Positions 7,010 to 16,073 of a DNA stretch of 64,000 nt are shown here, one piece after another; the first letter of the stretch is position 1; each line of letters opens with the position of its first letter. This DNA comes from Algoriphagus locisalis (GTDB lineage: Bacteria; Bacteroidota; Bacteroidia; Cytophagales; Cyclobacteriaceae). The notes under the pieces are model-generated. The model did no database searches, had not been told where the DNA came from, and saw nothing but the letters and a program-made list of their open reading frames with translations. The stretch is taken from contig NZ_FPBF01000007.1 in assembly GCF_900116615.1 (NCBI RefSeq), forward strand, positions 186,001 to 250,000, given 5' to 3'. Both the position numbers and the translations under genes were made by a program.

Positions 7010-8302
7010 ATGAATTCATTTATAGAAGAATTACGCTGGAGAGGCATGCTTCAGGATATGACTCCCGAAATCGAAGAGCACCTGACCAAGGGAATGGCTT
7101 CGGCATATCTTGGTTTTGACCCTACGGCAGATTCCTTACATATTGGTCACTTAGTAGGTGTAATGACCCTGCTTCACTTCCAGAGAGCTGGACACAAGCC
7201 GTTTGCGCTTGTCGGTGGAGCAACGGGTATGATCGGTGATCCTTCCTTCAAGTCAGCCGAGAGAAATCTATTGGACAAAGCTACTTTGGATCACAATGTG
7301 GCTTCTATACAAGGACAACTTTCCAAGTTTTTGGATTTTTCCGGGAACACTTCCAACAAAGCCGAGCTGGTTAATAATTATGACTGGATGTCAGAATTCA
7401 GCTTTCTGGACTTTATCCGAGACATAGGCAAGCACATCACGGTAAACTACATGATGTCAAAAGACTCTGTAAAAAGACGCCTGGAAGATGGAAATGGCCT
7501 TTCGTTCACGGAATTCACCTATCAGTTGATCCAGGGCTACGATTTTTATCATTTGTGGAAAAATGAAAACTGTTCCATTCAGCTTGGTGGATCAGATCAA
7601 TGGGGAAATATAGTTACCGGAACAGAATTGATCAGAAGAATGGGCGGTGGGTCTGCCTATGCGCTTACAGTTCCTTTAATCACAAAAGCTGACGGTACCA
7701 AATTCGGCAAAACCGAAGGCGGCTCTGTATGGCTAGATCCTGATAAGACTTCTCCTTATGCATTCTTCCAATTCTGGCTAAATGTATCTGACGAAGATGC
7801 CTCTAAATACATTCGGATTTTCACAGTTTTGAATCAGGAAACGATTGAAAAACTAGAAGCAGAACATTCGGAAGCTCCACACCTTCGTATTTTACAGAAG
7901 GAAATCGCCAAGCAAATAACTATCATGGTTCATGGAGAATCAGAATATGAGATGGCGGTAAAGGCTTCAGAAATATTGTTTGGCAAATCATCTACAGAAG
8001 ATTTGGCAGCGTTGGATGAGCGTACTTTCCTTCAGGTTTTTGAAGGTGTGCCACAGGTTCAGATTAACCAAGCGGAATATGCTGAATTGAATACTATTCT
8101 TGATTTATTTGGTGAGGTTACGCAGGGAGTAGTTTTTGCTTCCAAAGGTGAAGCTAGAAAAATGATCCAGGGCGGTGGACTGAGCATCAATAAGGAAAAA
8201 CTAGGTGATCCAAATGCTACTTTAAACTTGACTTTGCTTCAAAACAAATATTTACTGGTCCAAAAGGGCAAGAAAAATTACTACATCGTAGAAGTAAAGT
8301 AA
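7010..8302 (+). CDS. tyrS: Tyrosyl-tRNA synthetase
   Basis: TyrRS charges tRNA-Tyr with tyrosine. This 430-aa class I synthetase has the HIGH motif as HIGHLVG (44-50), the tyrosine-binding LGFDPTADSLH segment before it, QLGGSDQWGNI (~192-202), and a KMSKS equivalent in the form KFGKT (~230-234), as in bacterial TyrRS. The C-terminal ~65 residues, including KMIQGGGLSINKEKLGD, form the S4-like RNA-binding domain. The length is normal. It is monocistronic, between its own promoter and terminator. Confidence 0.97.
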   Translation: MNSFIEELRWRGMLQDMTPEIEEHLTKGMASAYLGFDPTADSLHIGHLVGVMTLLHFQRAGHKPFALVGGATGMIGDPSFKSAERNLLDKATLDHNVASIQGQLSKFLDFSGNTSNKAELVNNYDWMSEFSFLDFIRDIGKHITVNYMMSKDSVKRRLEDGNGLSFTEFTYQLIQGYDFYHLWKNENCSIQLGGSDQWGNIVTGTELIRRMGGGSAYALTVPLITKADGTKFGKTEGGSVWLDPDKTSPYAFFQFWLNVSDEDASKYIRIFTVLNQETIEKLEAEHSEAPHLRILQKEIAKQITIMVHGESEYEMAVKASEILFGKSSTEDLAALDERTFLQVFEGVPQVQINQAEYAELNTILDLFGEVTQGVVFASKGEARKMIQGGGLSINKEKLGDPNATLNLTLLQNKYLLVQKGKKNYYIVEVK

Positions 8303-8320
8303 GTCAATGATTATCAAATA

Positions 8321-8356
8321 AAAATGGCTTTAGGGAATTCCTGAAGCCATTTTTTT
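8321..8356 (+). terminator. Terminator of tyrS
   Basis: AAAATGGCTT (8321-8330) pairs with AAGCCATTTT (8344-8353), with an additional AGG/CCT pairing inside, and runs into a T-tract. It starts 19 nt after the tyrS stop. Confidence 0.9.
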
Positions 8357-8411
8357 ATACAACCGGATTCATTTTTACATCAGTAAATCAATAGTTTTGA
8401 CCCAAGTTTAA

Positions 8412-8419
8412 TACCTTTG
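8412..8419 (+). promoter_or_regulatory. Candidate -7 box of the TetR gene
   Basis: Exact TACCTTTG 30 nt before the ATG at 8449. No TTTG lies at the normal -33 spacing (the nearest is 12 nt upstream), so this is tentative. Confidence 0.35.
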
Positions 8420-8448
8420 GATTTTACTTTTACATTAGAAATAAACCC

Positions 8449-9150
8449 ATGGCAGGAGAAAAAAATAAGGAGAAGCTCATTTTAGATTCAGCAGTATCAC
8501 TATTCACTTCCAAAGGCTATTTAGCCACCCGAATGGAAGATGTGGCCAAAGCAGCAGGAATAAGCAAAGGACTCACCTACTTCTACTACAAAAACAAAGA
8601 AGACCTGTTCATGGCTTTGACTAAAAAAGCTTTTGACCAATTCAAGGATGAGTTTCGGGAGGAATGGTCCAATCGAACGAAAGGCAAGAGCGGACTCGAT
8701 ATGCTTTCTGATCTTTTGGTTAAAATAGTGGTCTTTGCGAAAGCAAATCAGGTCTATTACGACGCTATTCTCAATTTTCTGGATCTGCTGAAGAAGTATA
8801 ATAATCCTGAAACCCGTCAGTTCATTGATCCCAAAACACTGGAATCCACCCATTTCCAAAAACTGTTGGAGATCCATCACGAACCTGCCAAGATTGGAAT
8901 CATGATGGTAAGTCAAGGAATCAAAGATGGAAGTATCCGAGCGGAATTGCAGCCTGAAATCACCTTCTACACGATCTGGAGTATGATTATCGGTTATGAA
9001 AAAATGTTAGGTCCGATAGAATACGAAGGCAAAGACCTGAAAATTCATTCTGAAAACTGGGAACCTGGATTCCTTCGGTTGATGCAGGAGATGCTCAAAG
9101 GAACCATACAAGCAACGAAGAAAACAACAGTTCAAACAAGCTTATTCTAA
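8449..9150 (+). CDS. TetR/AcrR-family transcriptional regulator
   Basis: A 233-aa regulator with the N-terminal TetR helix-turn-helix: ILDSAVSLFTSKGYLATRM, then DVAKAAGISKGLTYFYYKNK (~27-46) with the typical GLTYFYYK recognition helix, and FMALTKKAFDQF. The C-terminal ~170 residues form the variable ligand-binding helical domain (TetR_C-like); no ligand can be predicted. It lies alone, convergent with the alaS-gatB-TlpA unit and sharing a bidirectional terminator with it. There is no divergent target gene next to it, so its regulon is elsewhere or it is autoregulatory. Confidence 0.9.
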   Translation: MAGEKNKEKLILDSAVSLFTSKGYLATRMEDVAKAAGISKGLTYFYYKNKEDLFMALTKKAFDQFKDEFREEWSNRTKGKSGLDMLSDLLVKIVVFAKANQVYYDAILNFLDLLKKYNNPETRQFIDPKTLESTHFQKLLEIHHEPAKIGIMMVSQGIKDGSIRAELQPEITFYTIWSMIIGYEKMLGPIEYEGKDLKIHSENWEPGFLRLMQEMLKGTIQATKKTTVQTSLF

Positions 9151-9162
9151 ACTTTCATAAGC

Positions 9163-9195
9163 AAAAAAAGCTGTTCTATCTGAACAGCTTTTTTT
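9163..9195. terminator. Bidirectional terminator between TetR and TlpA-like genes
   Basis: AAAAAAAGCTGTTC (9163-9176) pairs perfectly with 9182-9195 around a 5-nt loop. T-runs follow the stem on both strands, so it can end both convergent transcripts. Confidence 0.92.
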
Positions 9196-9221
9196 GGGTA
9201 ATGATTTTCTTTCGAAGAGAC

Positions 9222-10331
9222 TTACTCAAAAATCTCAGCAAGCTTTGCTTCTAAGCTAGGTCCTCGAAGGTCTTTTCCAATGATTTTACCATCTGGATCA
9301 ATCAAATAGGTGGCTGGAATAGCATTAACCTGGTATGTTTCAGCTGCCGCAGAATTGAAATACTTCAGATCAGAAACTTGAGTCCAGGTCAACCCATCCT
9401 CTTCTATTGCATCTACCCAAGCTTCTTTGGTGCGATCGAGGGAAACTCCAAACACCTCAAATCCCTTTTCTTTATATTCATTATAAAGTCTGACTACATT
9501 AGGATTTTCCTCACGGCAGGGTTTACACCAAGCCGCCCAGAAGTCAATCATTACATATTTCCCTCTTAGATCAGAAAGCTTGACTGTTTGACCTTCAGGG
9601 TTAGGGAGCTCAATCTCCGGAGCAACTTGCCCCATAGATAGCGCTCTCATCTCATCCAACTGTTGTTTCAACTGAATAATAGACTTGGTCTCCGGATAGG
9701 TCTCATCTAGCTTAGCCACCAGACTATCCATAAACTGAAATTCATTTTTAGGATTCAATAAGCCAATAGCTGCCAAAGAAGCAAAACTATCGCCCATGCT
9801 ATTGATCACATTCTTAACCTCAGTGGATTGGTTGCTTTCCAAAGCCATGGCATCTGTCTGAATCTGCTTGATGGTTTCTGTATCATTTTCTCCCATAGCC
9901 TCGTAATAGGCTTCATTGAGCGCATTTACTTTAGCTTGATAGGTCTCCATCAATTTCTCGATTTTCAGCATTTCCTTAGTATCCTTAGATCCATCGATAG
10001 CGAGGCTTTCAGGGTCTGCAAAATCATAAGAAATGCTCACGTCATCCTTGAAAAGAGCCAGACGAATGACTTTCTCCCCATACATATTCAATTCGTAGAA
10101 CGTCGGTGTATCTACCGCTATTTCATAATTGAATTTCCCCTTATCATCCACCTCAAGCGTATCCAAAACTTTAGGACGGCTATCTGTGAACTGAGAAAGG
10201 ACTACTGCACCGACACGGGAATTCTGTAAAGTTCCTGAGATTTCTACTTTCCCATCATTTTCTTGCTTTTCCTCACAGGAGAAGAATGACAAGAGCAATA
10301 GAAATATGATTCCGTTCATTTTGTTCATCAT
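9222..10331 (-). CDS. TlpA-like thiol-disulfide oxidoreductase lipoprotein with DUF4369-like N-terminus
   Basis: A 369-aa lipoprotein (lipobox LLSFFS|C near residue 19). Residues ~28-120 form a DUF4369-like beta domain (VEISGTLQNSRVGAVVLSQF), ~120-225 are helical, and ~233-369 are a thioredoxin fold of the TlpA/ResA type. The redox motif is WCKPC (268-272) in DFWAAWCKPCREENP, and the cis-proline loop NAIPATYLIDP follows. Such proteins reduce or isomerise cysteines of envelope proteins or cytochromes; the client is unknown. It starts 3 nt after the gatB stop, so it is probably co-transcribed with alaS-gatB although functionally unrelated. Confidence 0.88.
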   Translation of the reverse strand: MMNKMNGIIFLLLLSFFSCEEKQENDGKVEISGTLQNSRVGAVVLSQFTDSRPKVLDTLEVDDKGKFNYEIAVDTPTFYELNMYGEKVIRLALFKDDVSISYDFADPESLAIDGSKDTKEMLKIEKLMETYQAKVNALNEAYYEAMGENDTETIKQIQTDAMALESNQSTEVKNVINSMGDSFASLAAIGLLNPKNEFQFMDSLVAKLDETYPETKSIIQLKQQLDEMRALSMGQVAPEIELPNPEGQTVKLSDLRGKYVMIDFWAAWCKPCREENPNVVRLYNEYKEKGFEVFGVSLDRTKEAWVDAIEEDGLTWTQVSDLKYFNSAAAETYQVNAIPATYLIDPDGKIIGKDLRGPSLEAKLAEIFE

Positions 10332-10334
10332 GGG

Positions 10335-11795
10335 TTATTTCTGTAATAATTCTGTTAATAATTTAGTGGCCACTTTTGGGTCAGCTTTCCCTTGGGATTG
10401 CTTCATTACCTGCCCCATGAATAAGCCCATCAGACCTTTTTTGCCCGATTTATATTCTTTCACTTTCGCTGCGTTTGCTGCCAAAACCTGTTCTACGATT
10501 GGCTTCAAGGAAGATTCATCACTTTCCTGAATTAAGTTCAGCCGCTGCGCAATTTCTAATGGAGTTTCACTTGCACTTTTCAGAAGCTCTTGATATAGAT
10601 TCTGCGAAGCCGCAGTATTACTCACTTTTCCTTCGTCCACTAATGCGATCAAAGCCGCCAATGAATCTGTACTGATTGGGAAATCAGCTAGCGCAACAGA
10701 ATGTTCATTCAAATATGATTTCACTGGTCCCATCGTCCAGTTAGAAGCAGCTTTGTAATTTTTGGTTTTGCTACAAAGCTCATCAAACCACAAGGCAACC
10801 TCTTTCGTCTCGGTCAAAAAGCCAGCATCATAATCCGGAAGGCCATATTCCTCCACGAACTTCTTATGAAGATCTCTAGGCAAGACAGGCATGCTTGATT
10901 TCACAGCGTTCAGCCATTCATCCGAAATAACGACAGGGCTCAAATCCGGCTCCGGGAAATAACGGTAATCGTTCAAATCCTCTTTGGTACGCATACTGGC
11001 AGTTAGTCCCGTATTTGCGTCAAAAGTTCTGGTTTCTGAAACCACTTCCTTTCCCTCTTCGATCAATCCAATCAAACGCTCATGTTCATGCTCGATGGCA
11101 CGAAACACATTACGGAAGGAATTCATGTTTTTCACCTCTACTTTTTTACCTAATTCTTTCGAGCCTTTCAGCATCACAGAGACGTTAGCATCACAGCGAA
11201 GGGAACCCTCTTCCATGTTACCATCGCAGATATCAAGGTATTTCACCAACTTTTTGACTTCTGCGAGAAAAGCATAGGCTTCCTCTGGACTGTGCAAGTC
11301 TGGCTCAGTTACAATTTCAATCAGCGGTGTACCAGCACGGTTAAAATCCACCAAGGTGTCCGGCTCTTCTGCCAAATGAATAGATTTACCTGCATCCTCT
11401 TCCATATGTACACGGTTCAGAATTACTTCCTTTTTGCGACCGTCTGCCAGCTGAATCGGCACAGTTCCTCCCACACAAATTGGTCCTTTGTCTTGGGTTA
11501 GCTGGTAACCTTTTGGAAGATCAGGATAAAAGTAATTTTTGCGCGCAAAGACATTGTGGCGGGTGATCTCAGAATTGCAAGCCAATCCCATCTTGATGGC
11601 ATAAGCAATCGCTTTTCTATTCACCTTCGGCAAAGTGCCTGGGTGTCCTAGCGTGATAGCAGAAATCTGAGTATTGGGAGCTTTTCCATACTCATTTGCA
11701 TCAGCGGCAAACATTTTACTCTCAGTCAAAAGCTGCGCATGCACCTCAAGACCAATCACCAACTGATATTTATTCTTTAATTCTTCACTTAGCAT
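10335..11795 (-). CDS. gatB: Aspartyl/glutamyl-tRNA amidotransferase subunit B
   Basis: GatB is the kinase/transamidase core of GatCAB, which converts Glu-tRNA-Gln (and Asp-tRNA-Asn) to the amide form with ammonia delivered by GatA. This 486-aa protein shows the family starts VIGLEVHAQL (~14-23), GHPGTLPKVN, FYPDLPKGYQ, DFNRAGTPLIEIV and GSLRCDANVSV, followed by the helical tail domain (~330-486) that binds the tRNA. gatA and gatC are not in this window. It follows alaS by 21 nt and is followed by the TlpA-like gene after 3 nt. Confidence 0.97.
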   Translation of the reverse strand: MLSEELKNKYQLVIGLEVHAQLLTESKMFAADANEYGKAPNTQISAITLGHPGTLPKVNRKAIAYAIKMGLACNSEITRHNVFARKNYFYPDLPKGYQLTQDKGPICVGGTVPIQLADGRKKEVILNRVHMEEDAGKSIHLAEEPDTLVDFNRAGTPLIEIVTEPDLHSPEEAYAFLAEVKKLVKYLDICDGNMEEGSLRCDANVSVMLKGSKELGKKVEVKNMNSFRNVFRAIEHEHERLIGLIEEGKEVVSETRTFDANTGLTASMRTKEDLNDYRYFPEPDLSPVVISDEWLNAVKSSMPVLPRDLHKKFVEEYGLPDYDAGFLTETKEVALWFDELCSKTKNYKAASNWTMGPVKSYLNEHSVALADFPISTDSLAALIALVDEGKVSNTAASQNLYQELLKSASETPLEIAQRLNLIQESDESSLKPIVEQVLAANAAKVKEYKSGKKGLMGLFMGQVMKQSQGKADPKVATKLLTELLQK

Positions 11796-11816
11796 CCGCG
11801 CGTGTTTTTCTATTTT

Positions 11817-14441
11817 CTAAAGGTATAACTCCTTGGCTTTGGTCACTACATTTTCTAGTCCGGCTAGATTTTTTCCTCCAGCAGTGGCAAAAAACGCCTG
11901 TCCACCACCTCCACCTTGGATTTCCTTAGCCAATTCCCTTACGATTTGACCAGCATTTAGATTTTTACTTAGAATCAATTCTTCCTCAATGATGACAGCG
12001 ATTTGCGGTTTGTCATCGACTTTGGCTGCCAAAATCACAAAGGCATTTTCTACCTCATTTTTGAGTTCGTAAGCCAGTTTTTTTAATGAATCCGCATTTG
12101 GTAGTTCTACTTGAGCAATTAAGGTATTGATCCCATCACCAGCTACAAATTGCTTGAGCAATTCCACTTTAACGCCAGAAGCTTTCTCCAAATGCAAGGC
12201 ATCAATTTCTTTTTTCAGATCATTTCTCTCCTGAAGCAAGTACTCGATTGACTTCATCAGATCCTTTGGGTTCTTCAGCAATTCCTGAATTTCCTTCACC
12301 AAATGCTCTTGTTTACGGAAATAATCCTCCGCAGCCTTCGCAGTAATTGCTTCGATTCTACGAACGCCTGAAGCACTGGAAGCTTCAGAAATAATCTTAA
12401 ACAAACCAATTTTGCTAGTTTGGGGAACGTGTGTACCTCCACAAAGTTCTACAGAGAAATCTTTGTCAAATGTGACTACTCGCACAAAATCACCATACTT
12501 TTCTCCGAACAGCGCAGTAGCACCTTGACTTCTAGCTTCTTCAATTGGAACATTTCTTTGCTCAGAAAGCGGAATATTCTGTCTGATTTTCTCATTCACG
12601 ATATCCTCTACTTTTGCAATTTCAGCATCTGTCAATTTGCTAAAATGGGAAAAGTCAAAGCGAAGCAAGTTTTGATTCACTAAGGAACCGCGCTGCTGAA
12701 TGTGATCACCAAGAACTTCTTTCAGAGCAGCCTGAAGTAAGTGTGTAGCTGTGTGATTATTTTCAGTCAAAAACCGCTTTTCTGCGTCAACTTCAGCTCC
12801 GAAATTAGCTGCTGGATTTGCAGGAAGCTTTTCTACAAAATGAACGATCAAGTCGTTCTCCTTCTTTGTGTCAATTACTTTGATTGTTTCAGTATCAGAA
12901 ATCAATACTCCTGTATCTCCTACTTGCCCGCCACTTTCTGCATAAAATGGTGTCTTATCCAAAACCAATTGGTACTTGTCACCTTTCTTATCAGAAATCA
13001 CGCGATACTTTATGATCTGCGCATGCGCTTTGAGATAATCATATCCTACAAACTCAACTCCGTTATCTTCATTCACAATTACCCAGTCACCGGTTTCTGA
13101 TTCAGAAGCGGCACGGGAACGGGTTTTCTGAGCTTCCATTTCCTGCGCAAAGCCTTTTTCATCCAACGAAAGTCCGCTCTCACGAGCAATCAGAGATGTC
13201 AAATCCAATGGAAAGCCGAACGTATCATACAGCTCAAACGCTGTTTTGCCAGGAATTACATTTTCTCCCTTTTCTGCTAATTCAGCTTTAATCTGATCCA
13301 GCATTTTCAGGCCATTGTCCAGCGTACGAAGGAAGGATGTCTCTTCTTCGAAAATCACTTTCGCAATAAACTCCTGCTGCTTTCTAACCTCAGGAAAAAT
13401 ATCTCCAAAATTGTCTGCAATAAGACTTGTCAACTCATATAAAAACGGTTCGTGGAAACCCAAGAACGTGTATCCGTAACGAACTGCTCTTCTCAGGATT
13501 CTACGAATCACATAGCCAGCTTTATTATTGGATGGCAACTGCCCATCGGCAATGGTAAAAGAAATTGCACGGATATGATCTACGATTACTCTGAAAGCAA
13601 TGTCAGTTGGCAAATCCTCGCCGTAAACTTTGCCTGATTTCTTAGCCAAAGCAGCCAAGAATGGAGCAAATAAATCCGTATCGTAGTTAGAAGATTTGTG
13701 CTGAATAGCTCTCACCAAACGCTCAAAACCCATTCCTGTATCGACGTGAGTCGCAGGAAGAGCTTTCAAAGATCCGTCCGAAACCCTGTTGAACTGCATG
13801 AAAACCAGGTTCCAAATTTCGATAACTTGCTCGTGATCGTTGTTCACCAAATCTTTTCCTGCAATTTGAGCACGCTCAGCATCAGGTCTCAGGTCAATAT
13901 GAATTTCCGAACAAGGCCCACAAGGCCCCACATCTCCCATTTCCCAGAAGTTGTCCTTCTTGGAACCCATGATGATACGATCTTCAGGAACAATTGCTTT
14001 CCAAAGATCATAAGCTTCCTGATCCAAGCCTAGGTTATCTCCTTCGTCACCTTGGAATACAGACACATACAATCTATCCTTTTCCAAGCCATAGACTTCA
14101 GTCAATAATTCCCAAGCCCACTCAATTGCTTCCTTTTTGAAGTAATCTCCAAACGACCAGTTGCCCAGCATCTCAAACATGGTGTGGTGATAAGTATCCA
14201 CTCCCACTTCTTCAAGGTCATTGTGCTTACCACTTACCCGAAGGCATTTTTGGGAATTGGCAACTCGGGAATATTTGGCAGTTTCATTGCCTAGAAATGC
14301 GTCTTTGAATTGGTTCATTCCCGCATTAGTAAACATCAGCGTAGGGTCATTTTTGACCACAATCGGTGATGAGGGAACGTAGTGATGCTGTTTGGATTGG
14401 AAAAACTCAATAAAGGTGCTCCGTATTTTCTTTGCTTCCAT
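11817..14441 (-). CDS. alaS: Alanyl-tRNA synthetase
   Basis: AlaRS charges tRNA-Ala and clears mischarged Ser/Gly. The 874-aa protein has the full domain order: class II catalytic core (1-~240, beginning IRSTFIEFFQSKQHHYVPSS and containing FTNAGMNQFK), tRNA-recognition helical domain (~240-460), editing domain with the zinc motifs HTATH (563-567) and CGGTH (~667-671), and the C-terminal C-Ala/DHHA1 domain ending in GGGGGQAFFATAGGK. The length is normal. It is the first gene of an alaS-gatB-TlpA unit. An exact TAATTTTG box lies 63 nt upstream of the ATG. Confidence 0.97.
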   Translation of the reverse strand: MEAKKIRSTFIEFFQSKQHHYVPSSPIVVKNDPTLMFTNAGMNQFKDAFLGNETAKYSRVANSQKCLRVSGKHNDLEEVGVDTYHHTMFEMLGNWSFGDYFKKEAIEWAWELLTEVYGLEKDRLYVSVFQGDEGDNLGLDQEAYDLWKAIVPEDRIIMGSKKDNFWEMGDVGPCGPCSEIHIDLRPDAERAQIAGKDLVNNDHEQVIEIWNLVFMQFNRVSDGSLKALPATHVDTGMGFERLVRAIQHKSSNYDTDLFAPFLAALAKKSGKVYGEDLPTDIAFRVIVDHIRAISFTIADGQLPSNNKAGYVIRRILRRAVRYGYTFLGFHEPFLYELTSLIADNFGDIFPEVRKQQEFIAKVIFEEETSFLRTLDNGLKMLDQIKAELAEKGENVIPGKTAFELYDTFGFPLDLTSLIARESGLSLDEKGFAQEMEAQKTRSRAASESETGDWVIVNEDNGVEFVGYDYLKAHAQIIKYRVISDKKGDKYQLVLDKTPFYAESGGQVGDTGVLISDTETIKVIDTKKENDLIVHFVEKLPANPAANFGAEVDAEKRFLTENNHTATHLLQAALKEVLGDHIQQRGSLVNQNLLRFDFSHFSKLTDAEIAKVEDIVNEKIRQNIPLSEQRNVPIEEARSQGATALFGEKYGDFVRVVTFDKDFSVELCGGTHVPQTSKIGLFKIISEASSASGVRRIEAITAKAAEDYFRKQEHLVKEIQELLKNPKDLMKSIEYLLQERNDLKKEIDALHLEKASGVKVELLKQFVAGDGINTLIAQVELPNADSLKKLAYELKNEVENAFVILAAKVDDKPQIAVIIEEELILSKNLNAGQIVRELAKEIQGGGGGQAFFATAGGKNLAGLENVVTKAKELYL

Positions 14442-14503
14442 GAAGGTTTTGAGGCAATTAAGAATGCTATTTAGGCCGAATTACAGCCGATTTTACTGGG
14501 GGA

Positions 14504-14511
14504 CAAAATTA
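14504..14511 (-). promoter_or_regulatory. -7 box of alaS operon
   Basis: The minus strand reads TAATTTTG exactly, predicting a leader of ~55 nt. No -33 element, T-box or leader ORF is obvious. The box adjoins the repeat cluster that fills 14535-14871. Confidence 0.45.
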
Positions 14512-14594
14512 ACAGAATTGATGGTGTTACCTGCATAGGGGTGAGAATTTCTCTCTTTGGAAAATCTCCAGCAATGGCGGAACCCATAAAAAAT

Positions 14595-14683
14595 ATTCTC
14601 GCGGCGGCGCAACGGCGCGGCGAAGGATAAAAGGTAGTGTCTTTGGCTTAATGGAACAAAAAATCTCCCGCAAGGGCGCAACT
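14595..14683. repeat. GC-rich extragenic repeat units (GCGGCGGCGCAACGGCGC type)
   Basis: Within an AT-rich spacer, 14595-14626 and 14661-14683 carry runs of short GCG/CGC words (TTCTCGCGGCGGCGCAACG and CTCCCGCAAGGGCGCAACT). Related units occur inverted at 14802-14830 and direct at 63381-63440. Similar strings of reiterated GCGCAA words are known as degenerate extragenic repeats in Bacteroidota; their function is not established. Confidence 0.75.
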
Positions 14684-14734
14684 TCTAATTTCCTCCTGTT
14701 TAAGTGAAGCTTGATTTTAAAAATCAGTTTAGTT

Positions 14735-14871
14735 CCTCAGGAATCTGGTAATTCGTATTTCGTAGATAATATTCATTGAGATTTTCACCAATCTCTTTTA
14801 TGTCTGCGCCGCTGCGTCGCCGCGAGAAAAAACCTAACATACCTCCTCGGGAATCTCGTAATTCGTATTTC
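14735..14871. repeat. Pair of 27-bp direct repeats flanking an inverted GC-rich unit
   Basis: 14735-14761 and 14845-14871 are near-identical (CCTCrGGAATCTsGTAATTC followed by GTATTTC), spaced 110 bp apart. Between them, 14802-14830 is the reverse complement of the GC-rich unit at 14595-14617, differing at about two positions over 23 bp. This makes a composite direct/inverted repeat patch upstream of the PLP-enzyme gene; the long ORF reading into it from 14776 is not a credible N-terminus. Confidence 0.75.
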
Positions 14872-14928
14872 TCACCTCGCAAATCTTTCTTACTTTCAAT
14901 AAAATTTTTAATAACTCAACAATCACCA

Positions 14929-16035
14929 ATGAGCTACCTAGATCAAATAACCTCTCCTACATTACTTCTTGACGAGAAAATCTGCCGGGCAAACATCAAA
15001 CGAATGGCTGATAAAGCAGCTAGGCATGAAATGAAGCTTGTTCCGCATTTCAAAACCGCCCAATCTCATCAAATCGGTGACTGGGCCAAAGAATACAACA
15101 TCACCGAAGTGACTGCTTCTTCTATCAAAATGGCAGAATATCTCTCTGGCCAAGGCTGGGTGAATATCCATATCGCATTTCCTTTCAATCCACTTGAAAT
15201 CCCAAAGCTTAATAAAATAGCAGAAAGACAATCTATTTCTGTTCAATTGATTAATGCTGCCACTACGCAAATGCTTGTGGATCAATTAGAATATCCGGTT
15301 GGGTTTTTCATTGAAATAGACGCTGGCTATGGCAGAACCGGCGTGGAAGTATCTGACTTTGGGCTGATCGAAGAGATTTTACTGATCGCTAAAAAGTCGG
15401 ACAAACTTAATTTCAAAGGTTTCTATCTGCATGCTGGACACTCCTATTACATGCCGGATATTCCAGCACTTTATGAGCAAACCAGAAATGCGCTCAGCAT
15501 GCTAAAGCATAAATACAACTCTGAATACCCGCATTTGGTTACCCGAACTGGTGACACTCCGGGTTGTGCGGTGATGGAGGACTTTGGAGACATCGACGAG
15601 ATGGGACCAGGGAATTTTGTCTTCTACGATTTGATGCAAGCGGAACTCGGAGGATGTGATAAAGAAGACATCGCAGTTTGTCTCGCAGTTCCTGTGGTGG
15701 ACATCAAAAAAGACCGAAAGGAAATTCTAATTCACGGTGGTGGAGTTCATTTGGCAAAAGATGTATTAGTGGGAGAAAACGGCCTTAAGAACTTCGGCGA
15801 AGTTGTTTACCTAAATGAAAACGGTTGGACAATTCCTGAAAATAAATCCTTCCTGAAAAGCATCTCCCAAGAGCATGGAATCATAAAGGCTTCTGACGAA
15901 TTGCTAGCCAAAGTAAAAGTTGGTGATCTTCTGGGCATTCTTCCCGTACATTCCTGTATGACCGCAGACGCAATGGGCGAATACATGACACTTGACGGTA
16001 AGATGGTGGATCATGCCGAAGGTATTGTTAAATAA
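14929..16035 (+). CDS. D-threonine aldolase/D-serine dehydratase-like PLP enzyme
   Basis: A 368-aa fold-type III PLP enzyme. The N-terminal alanine-racemase-like barrel begins SPTLLLDEKICRANIKRM and carries the PLP lysine in VPHFKTAQSH (Lys42). The C-terminal beta domain has the paired metal ligands of D-threonine aldolase/D-serine dehydratase, in HGGGVHLAKD (~268-277) and PVHSCMTAD (His341, Cys343). It would cleave or dehydrate D-configured beta-hydroxy amino acids; which one cannot be told. The open frame extends upstream to 14776, but that segment is repeat sequence, so the ATG before SYLDQITSP was chosen. It is followed after 38 nt by the AHSA1 gene. Confidence 0.85.
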   Translation: MSYLDQITSPTLLLDEKICRANIKRMADKAARHEMKLVPHFKTAQSHQIGDWAKEYNITEVTASSIKMAEYLSGQGWVNIHIAFPFNPLEIPKLNKIAERQSISVQLINAATTQMLVDQLEYPVGFFIEIDAGYGRTGVEVSDFGLIEEILLIAKKSDKLNFKGFYLHAGHSYYMPDIPALYEQTRNALSMLKHKYNSEYPHLVTRTGDTPGCAVMEDFGDIDEMGPGNFVFYDLMQAELGGCDKEDIAVCLAVPVVDIKKDRKEILIHGGGVHLAKDVLVGENGLKNFGEVVYLNENGWTIPENKSFLKSISQEHGIIKASDELLAKVKVGDLLGILPVHSCMTADAMGEYMTLDGKMVDHAEGIVK

Positions 16036-16073
16036 TCACTGGTTTTTTTATATAATATTAACCCTTAGCTCTA

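Noticed and set aside
12420..13100. Plus-strand ORFs of 87 and 119 aa
   Set aside because: Antisense to alaS in its editing domain; sequences are Cys/Phe-rich shadow translations without family features.
14776..14928. 51-codon N-terminal extension of the PLP enzyme
   Set aside because: It is made of extragenic repeat sequence; the family N-terminus begins at the ATG at 14929.
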